A stretch of 64,000 nt of DNA, taken from the NCBI GenBank assembly GCA_964019135.1, contig OZ025260.1, positions 25,476,254 through 25,540,253 of the forward strand, written 5' to 3'. Shown in pieces: positions 56,601 to 64,000 of this stretch (the first letter of the stretch is position 1; every line of letters starts with the position of its first letter). The stretch comes from Arenicola marina. Taxonomy: Eukaryota > Annelida > Polychaeta > Arenicolidae. The position numbers were made by a program, and so were the translations under genes. The notes below the pieces were generated by a model. That model was not told the DNA's origin. It saw only the letters and a list, made by a program, of their open reading frames with translations, and ran no database searches.

Positions 56601-58665
56601 TCATATTGACGGCCGCGTACCCATCTTTGAAGAGATTGCGGTGGCGCCCCAGCGGTCATGAAGCAATGTGGCTCTACGCCCTGGGGCCTGTTAATCAGGT
56701 GATGCAAAGTGACGTATATAGTGTCTCAGTCGTTTCGCACTAAACGTCAGCAGGCCAATGATTATGGCCATTAGGTTATGTTCACAGTGCGGATTTGGCT
56801 TTAGCATATCTCACATGTTACTTGGAAGCATGTTATGTCTAAGTTAGGTACACAGGAGGGCACTCCCTATTTTGGCAATCTCTCTATGCCTCTCTCTCTC
56901 TCTCGCTCTCTCTCTATATATATACATGTATTTCCATTTCTCTTCTCCCTCTCTGCCCCTTCCTCACTCTGTCTCTGTCTCCCCCCCCCCTCCCTATCTC
57001 CTCTTCCTATCTAGCTCTATATCTCCCTCTATATACATACAATGTACATAGGTGATCTATCTTCGTCCTTCTTCAAGGTGAAATACATACATTCATCAAA
57101 GGTACATATTTAATTAAATAGTTCTGGCACTCGAAAGGAGGACAGGACCGGCATAGATGGTTTGTTGTGGGTACACGAGATAGGCGCTGTGGGTATCCTC
57201 GCAAGGTCAAGGGTCAGCCAATAGACACCTCAATATAAAAGTGTCACAGAGTCAATGAATAGTACAGGCATGCGCCTGCCCTACATCCACTGTAAATCAT
57301 AAGTTACTATCAGCCAAGATAATCTCATATATTGTTCAAAACCTGGACGATATAGGCTATCTTGATATCTATGTAGACCGTGGTAGGCGTCTTTAGTAGG
57401 GATATTGAGGGAAGTATATATATATATATATATGCATATACCGATTTGATAAATTTTACCTGACATGGTTGTTGTGGATTGCATAAAATTGGTTTGTGTC
57501 ATACTTAGCAGAAAACAAATAACTATTCTTCACCCATTTGTAGTCGATAAAATGCTTTATTATCAATCAGCACCAAGGTTGGGGGCATGCGTGGCTAATT
57601 TCATGCCTTTAAGCCGCTCAGTTAGCACGTGTCTTATCGTAACTCGTAACAACTGGGATGACTAGATGAAGTAGTACACAAGAAGGAAATGCGTCTAGCT
57701 ATGTATTCCCAATAACCAGCAACCGAGCACCATTCCCGCATATTCATTAACATTTTGATGCCAAATTATTGGCTACATATCGTTTAATTTGTGGTTCGAG
57801 TAGTCCTCGTATATTACGTCAATAACTACATTCTACATGTGTGGATCCAGATCATAGTTTTAAATATCGTTATTGCTTCAATATTGCAATATATTTTTAT
57901 TCAAGCTTGCAATATTGTACAAATTTGTTCGTCCATGTTACATGTTGGAATCCAATAAAATTGAACAAAAATATATCAGTTAATATTATGCAGGGGCGGA
58001 TCCAGGAATTGTAAAGGGGGGGGGGGGTATTCGGTTTTGATAATAATACTTATAATAAATTATATTATAGCAAATAAGAAACGCTTACATCACGCCCAAT
58101 GTACATACAATTATAATTGTATACATTTGACATTGGCAATTATTGTTAACAATTGGCTAATTAACAAGTAGACTTTATGCGCCATAGCTGACGTATATGT
58201 CGCCACATTTGTGGAATTTCCTGACGAGATTCCAGCCTAAGTCACAATATAATTTTCGTGAAAAATATTATATTGCATTTAAACTTCCTTAGACAGTTGG
58301 AATTGTGTTTCTCCATTTTGATGTTTCTAGCAAAATATGATTTTACAAAGTACTATGTGGAACATCCGCCATCATCAGTAAGATATTGTTAGTTTTCTAG
58401 GAATACATTTGCATGTGAGGGACTCGAACCAGTATGCACCGACCGCTCGGGCGGGTCTAGATTGCAAAACACACTTGACAAATAGAGACGCTACGAGATA
58501 CCCTACAACCCCCCCCCCCCCCCTCCACACACACACACACCACTATTTACTGAGTTAAACTGCGGACGCACCCGGGTGAGTATGCGGAATGAAGGAAACG
58601 TCTAACTATGCCATGTGTCCCGAGTACTGACAAAAAAAACTGGTGTGTTCTTTCAAAACTTTGGG

Positions 58666-58850
58666 AGCCGGCCCGGTAGCTCAGTGGGTTAGAGCGCTCG
58701 CCTTGAGTGCTCTTGAGTGCCTATGTCCTTCTTCGCAAAGACCAGGGGGTTACCCCCGAGGAACTTAGCTCCACTCGCCCTTCCTTGTCCCATTGAGGCG
58801 ATATGACCAAGAGTGGTTAAAGCGTCCTGAATATACAACCAACCAACCCG
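58666..58850 (+). mobile_element. tRNA-derived SINE (family A) with internal deletion
   Basis: Has the head and the tail (CCTGAATATACAACCAACC) but lacks the B-box segment between GAGTGCTC and ATGTCCTTCTTCG. Intergenic. Confidence 0.84.
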
Positions 58851-59992
58851 AAACTGTTGTAGTTCACTCTCGCTCAATGGGGTCATACCTATACCACATC
58901 CAATTGGAGGAAATGAAATGAAAAGTAATTTTCAGCCACGTGTATGCAAATAGAGGCTATAAGTCAGTGCGATATACCTACTGGGACAAGCAAATCGTGT
59001 TGGATGAAACAAGCATCAATGACTTGGGCTGCACCTCAGCGGCTTACCAACCTAGCTAGGGAAGCACCCCTGTCCACCCCACCCTGAAACCCATCTTCGC
59101 GACCCATATGCAACGTGTTCTTTCGGGCGCATAAATAGTGTGAATGACTGAACGCAAATGCAAAAGGGTTTTCCGGTGATGAGAAAGGTAGACTACTGTT
59201 ATTTCCATAGTACAAATGGAGCGGAATATACCAGGGGCGGCAATTTGTGATGTTGCTGTAGACGTGTCCGACGGTGTGGAGCTTCGGCGGAATACGGCAC
59301 TGTACCTGCTTGGTAGGGGAGGGAGAGGGTAGCGAGGGAGAGAAAAATAGACAGGGGAGGGGGGAAGGGGGGGGGGGTAGAGGGAGAAAAATAGAGGAGG
59401 CGAAAGAGAGAGAGAGAGAGAGGACGGGGGGGGGGGAGGGGGTGGGGGAGAGAGAGATAGCTACACTGAACCTGAGTGAACACATTGACCACGTACCGAG
59501 CGGGGTGTTCAATGATAAGGCATTGAGATGAATTATAACGCAGTAAACGGGTTGGCGTTTTCATTGCTACTTAACCTAGGCAGACCGTCGGGGGGAAATT
59601 GGTCAACTGTTTGGACAAGGGGGGGTGGACAAGTGACTCGGGACTATCTATCGATGTTCCTTACACCAAGTTGACAAGCGACGCCCGAAGACGCCATCCT
59701 ATTACCATGTTATAATGCGACGTGAAAATACTGAACGCAAATTATCTATGCACTATGATTCATAATACTTTCTACCTGACAATTTGTTGTGGTCAATTTC
59801 CCGAACGCACTCATAAGGGTGCGTAAGAAGTAGAAGAGGAGGAGGAGGAGCAGGAGGGGGAGGAGGGGGAGGAGGGGGAAGCTGAGTGACCACATTGACG
59901 CTGATGATGACGCAGAGGGTTAAAGTCTGTGGCACCGACGCCTCTTGTCCTTAGTGATTAGATGTGACTTGCATGGACATCCAATAGACATC

Positions 59993-62900
59993 ATGGATAA
60001 CTGTTCTTGCGGATTTTTCATTAGCTTGCTGGTTATTGCATCGCTATTTCTACATGGTAAGTATATGATCAGTTACTAAAGGAAACGCACGAACATGGCA
60101 TGAACATAGCATGAACATGGCATGAACATGGCATGAACATGGCATGAACATGGCATGCTCAGAAGCCTTGCTCTTTGTATATTGTTTGCCTATTACGATG
60201 TATAATTCCCTTGTATTTTAATTCACTAATCGAATGTTAGTCACATTGGTTTGATAAGCAAAGGGGCGTTCAGTTCGATTAATTTCACTGCCGACTCCCG
60301 CATACGACATGCTATCATAATGCCCTCTGCTTGTCGGAGCATTATAATTAAGTCACCCATGCGTGGAGGGTACACATAACATCGAAAATATCCGCCATCT
60401 TGGAAAAAAGATTGGTAAAGATTTCTGAAAAAATATCTTGGTATATATAGCATGGCATAACATTGGTAGCATGGTATAGAATGGCATAGAATGTGTAACA
60501 TTAGTGCACTTGTCTTCAGTACAATTAAATCCAAAAAACATGTTTTTAATATGGAATGTTCATTTGTCTACAGAATATGTCGTCATGCCATGTCGTCATA
60601 TTGATGTTGCTCAAAGACTAAAATAATACTTGCCAATATCATTTGCCAAGTCGTCTATGGTTGTGAATGCCTCACCAGATCGTTCCCTGATGTCTCCATA
60701 ACAAACGGCGCCGCACAGAAAGTTCTGGTCATTTTTCATTGTAACCAAGTGGCCGCCGTACCCTCAAAGCATCTTCATAACGCCACCCCAGCTCAGTTGG
60801 TAAGCAAGCTGGGCTGCAAATCAACAGGTCAACGGTGTGTCCAGTGGGGGGGGGGGGGGGGGGGGTACACAGGACACGCACCCCCCCCCCCCCTTCCATT
60901 TCAGACCCTAAGATATACCTTACACCCCGCCTACCTTTTAAATCCTGTGCACTACGGTCACCTACGTCTCAGGCTTGTACACGCATTTTGTTTTGTTTTT
61001 GTAAAAAAAAAATTATTGTTCCCCCCTTCCAAGAATTCCTGCACATGCCCCTTCAGGTCTTGAGTACGACGAACCCTGACCTTGACCAACATGCATTGTT
61101 CCAAGGAGGTATATTGCCCCAATTTAACATTCACATGCACACAAAACAAAACGGCTATAAAACATCAACATTTTGGTCTTGTCTCCACAGCTGTCGGGCA
61201 AGATGGCCCGTTCCTCCGCTGGCCCCACAACACGGTAGCCATGGTCGGCCAGTCGGTGGTCCTACCCTGTGACTACAACGCGAGCGCAATACCAGATGTT
61301 CTGGAATGGTGCGCCAACTACGAGGCCACGGAATGCGTCAGGGTGTATATCCAGATAACGGGGATCAAAGACACCGATCGCCACGAGATGGCGACACCGT
61401 TCGACCTGAATATCCTGTCTCCAAGTGCGGAAGACGCGGTGAGGCATTCCTGCAATCTTCTCCTTGGCGACAGGAAGAAGGTGGCTCAGGTCATCGTCAT
61501 TGGTAGGCACAGTACATTATATCGATGTAGTAAGAGAGAGAGGGAGCGAGAGGGGGCGGGGGGGGGGAGAGATGGGGGGGGAGGGGGAGAGAGAGTGCAT
61601 TATAATATATAGAATAGAGAGAGAGAGAGAGACTGCGATTTGTTTATTTTAAAATATTTTTTATATAGTTATATAGCTTTATGTTGTACTTACATTGCAT
61701 TTGGCTTGGTCTATATTTGATCTTCCTTGTGGCGCTTCTTTTCGCATTTTAATTTTAACGACGTGGATTTTAATCTGTTACAGACGTCCTAACTGAGATC
61801 ATTGTCATTGGTGGGTACCTTGTGTTTTCAACATTGGGTTTTGACTTTAATGCCATTGATTCACTGGAAGAAAAATAAATAATGCAAAGGAAAACAAGTT
61901 TTTAATATTTTTATATGTTTTTACATTTCTATGTTAGAGGATTTGCCGAAGTGTGGGTCGGCATCTCGACAAGGTTCAGACTTCATTTTGGTCCCCGTGG
62001 AGGAAGGCGAGGACCTTGAACTGAGCTGCTCTCTCCCTTATTACGGCTTGTGGCCTCCGAGCATGAACTGGACTGGCGCTACCATCAACGCCAATTGGAC
62101 CCAGACGGAGGACGATAGCGGAGGCGTCTTCACGTCCACCATATACATCAACGGAAGTGACGTCACGCTAGGCGATGCCTTCACTTGCGAGACTTGGTTC
62201 GCCGACGCCCCCGATGGGCTTATCCCGGACGATACGGTCGCGTCTGATTACGACCAGAGTGCTCCTGACTTTATCAACGTCTGCACTATTGTCATAGTTA
62301 CACCAGGTAAGATACTGATGCGATCTTTATACAGTGTTACCCCACCCCACTAACCCTCCCTGCAATATGTGGAGTGGGCGCGACCGGTCAGTGGGCTAGA
62401 GCGCTCGCATTGAGTGCTCTGGTCACCCCGAGAGCCTAACGGTACGTGGGTCGGTGGTTCGAGTCCTGCTGTGGCCATGTCTGTGTGGTCGCAGGATACA
62501 GATCCCATGTCTTTCTTCGTAAACAGTAGGGGGTTACCCCCGCGGACATGACTCCACTCTCCCTTCCTTCTCCTATTGACGCGATATGACCAAAAGTGGT
62601 TAAAGCATCCTGAATCACCAACCAACCAACCATGCAATATGTAATCACGCTACCGCCCGGTCGTTTGAGAGAGGTCAAGGTCACACTGAGCTGCACACGG
62701 ACAATGGCAGATGGAGATGTTGTTAGCAATCAGTAAAGATCAGGGCTGTTATAAATATCCATAAATATACAATTATACAGTAACAATGATACATTAGCTA
62801 CTATAAATAGCCATTATTAATCAATAGCCACTGTTCCAGGCAACGCTCTAGGCCAATGGGTGTATAAGGCGCATGAAACTTGCTGTAGCTGTTGTTCATA

Positions 62901-63830
62901 AAGAAAAGAACAGTTTATTATACATGTATTTGTGGAATTTGTTTGGTATATATATATATGATTACCATGCTCTGCAAGTAAACCTCGACATCGCTTGATG
63001 CGGAAACTGCAGCTTTTATTTGATTCCATTGCTAACCGGGCCAAACTATGAACTATTTATTTTACACAGCCACCCAAATTGCTCCAAAATTTACCCTTCA
63101 GTGGATAAATCTTGACTATAGATTAGCCTTAAAGTACAACCTCCCGTTGTGGTAAATGTCAACATCGGAAGTATCTGTGCATCCCGCTGGATGAACCCTA
63201 GAATATCACCATTCGCAATGGCCAAGAAATGCTTATTATATATGCAAATATATATGCAAATATTATGACGTCATTCACGGAACGCGTTGTTGTGTTATGG
63301 TGCCGATATTAGAGTAACTCATACAGGAATATTTTCCCTGAAAAACTTGTCAAACGCTTTGAATGTGATTGACGCATTAAGGTTCTCAGTGTACAAGAAC
63401 ACACTAATTGTGCGCAATAAACGACAGCGCAAGTTGCTATGCCACCCTTAGGGACCACATTGATGCATTTCATGTGTACTACGTCACTAATATTCGCCAA
63501 GGCATCGTTGCCACTTTTAGGCCCTTTACATTCTAACACACCGCCAGATAATGCGTCGAAGACATTTCTCTAAAAGATTTTTAAAGGAATGATGTAGATG
63601 AAAAAGTTCTTTTTAAAAAGAGCTTTAACAACTTGAGTTACAGGCGATCTCGATACGACGATGCCACCCGAGGTGACTACGCAGACGTCTCCTCGCCCGG
63701 AGCAGACAGTATCGCCGGGTGAGGAGGGGGACCCCCCAGACGGTGGCCCCAACGTCCTAGCCATCGTCCTGGGCACCGTTGGGGGAGCCATCGCGCTGGC
63801 TATCATCATAACGACCGCGGTCCTATGCAC
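59993..63830 (+). CDS. Type I membrane protein with two Ig-like domains, 5' part (exons 1-5)
   Basis: Exons 59993-60056, 61191-61502, 61784-61810, 61938-62306 and 63644-63830, all joined in phase 1; the gene runs off the window. Exon 1 starts MDNCSC and continues into a hydrophobic signal peptide. Exon 2 is a V-set-like domain with Cys48, Trp61 and Cys109. Exon 3 is a 27-nt mini-exon. Exon 4 is a second Ig-like domain (Cys165, Trp179, Cys218) with possible N-glycosylation at Asn187 and Asn206. Exon 5 gives a Thr/Pro stalk and a membrane helix at about 294-317 (NVLAIVLGTVGGAIALAIII). This architecture suits a cell-surface receptor or adhesion protein; I recognise no specific family. Any cytoplasmic signalling motif would lie beyond 63830. 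Confidence 0.75.
60090..60155. repeat. 12-bp repeat GGCATGAACATG
   Basis: About five copies just after exon 1 of the Ig-domain gene. Confidence 0.85.
61530..61635. repeat. GA/G-rich tract
   Basis: (GAGA)n and GGGGGAGA runs beginning 30 bp after the exon 2 donor of the Ig-domain gene. Confidence 0.8.
62372..62630 (+). mobile_element. tRNA-derived SINE (family A)
   Basis: Copy in intron 4 of the Ig-domain gene with a diverged head (GCGCGACCGGTCAGTGGGC), B-box GGTTCGAGTCC, full body and CCAACC tail. Confidence 0.86.
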
Positions 63831-63844
63831 GTGAGTTTCTTGAG

Positions 63845-63985
63845 CGTTAGCCCGCAGATCAATTGGCCCTGGGTTCGAATCTGGGCTCGGGCACCCAACG
63901 CGTCCATGTTTCATGTGTTCATCCTCCCGTCGTCCCGGCAGGTTCCTAGGCTCAGTTTTGCCCTTGTGTGCACTAATCATGTTAT
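63845..63985 (+). mobile_element. SINE family B copy
   Basis: GCAGATCAATTGGCCC, GGTTCGAATCTGGGC and CATGTTTCATGTGTTC blocks, then the GTGTGCACTAATC tail, right after exon 5 of the Ig-domain gene. Confidence 0.6.
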
Positions 63986-64000
63986 TCTAACCACAACGTG

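Larger units (their letters stand above)
56232..59992. other. Intergenic region, second LRRC74-like to Ig-domain gene
   Basis: Contains a GTCGA-rich element (56379-56600), a pyrimidine tract (about 56880-57020), a truncated CAGGGGCGGATCC element (57992-58030), a SINE (58666-58850), a GA/G-rich tract (about 59320-59460) and a GGA run (about 59835-59880). AATAAA at 57954-57959 is a distant possible polyadenylation signal. No gene recognised. Confidence 0.6.

Overview
This is intron-rich animal nuclear DNA. Four spliced genes lie on the + strand and I found no convincing gene on the - strand. Exon boundaries, GT-AG introns (one GC-AG) and frame-consistent joins support the gene models. Dispersed repeats include tRNA-derived SINEs with A- and B-box-like heads, several short inverted-repeat elements (MITEs), and many minisatellites. 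The gene families and repeat content suggest a marine invertebrate, but I cannot assign the phylum from the sequence alone.

Layout. (1) 1740-29510: a complete 28-exon gene for a 1437-residue ABC transporter of the ABCC4/MRP4 type. Its exons join into one open frame and align with human MRP4 from end to end, but most residues that bind and hydrolyse ATP are replaced. Intron 1 (about 10 kb) holds a 2.8 kb minisatellite of 47-bp units, two SINEs and an inverted-repeat element. (2) 32646-41427: an 11-exon gene for a 580-residue protein with leucine-rich repeats followed by two EF-hands (LRRC74-like). (3) 44358-56231: a 12-exon tandem paralogue of gene 2 encoding 860 residues, with almost identical internal exon lengths, one extra intron and a long Ser/Pro/Gly-rich tail. 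(4) 59993 to beyond 63830: the 5' five exons of a type I membrane protein with a signal peptide, two immunoglobulin-like domains and a membrane helix; its end lies outside the window.

No metabolic or operon-like link between the genes is visible. The two LRR/EF-hand genes are a head-to-tail duplication. The two main points of interest are the apparently ATPase-degenerate but intact ABCC4-like protein, and the repeated association of tandem repeats with splice sites in the LRR genes: a 36-bp array whose units each carry an acceptor-like sequence and whose last unit supplies the acceptor of an exon, and tandem units next to two splice donors. Exon calls rest on my reading of homology, splice consensus and reading frame; no transcript data were available.
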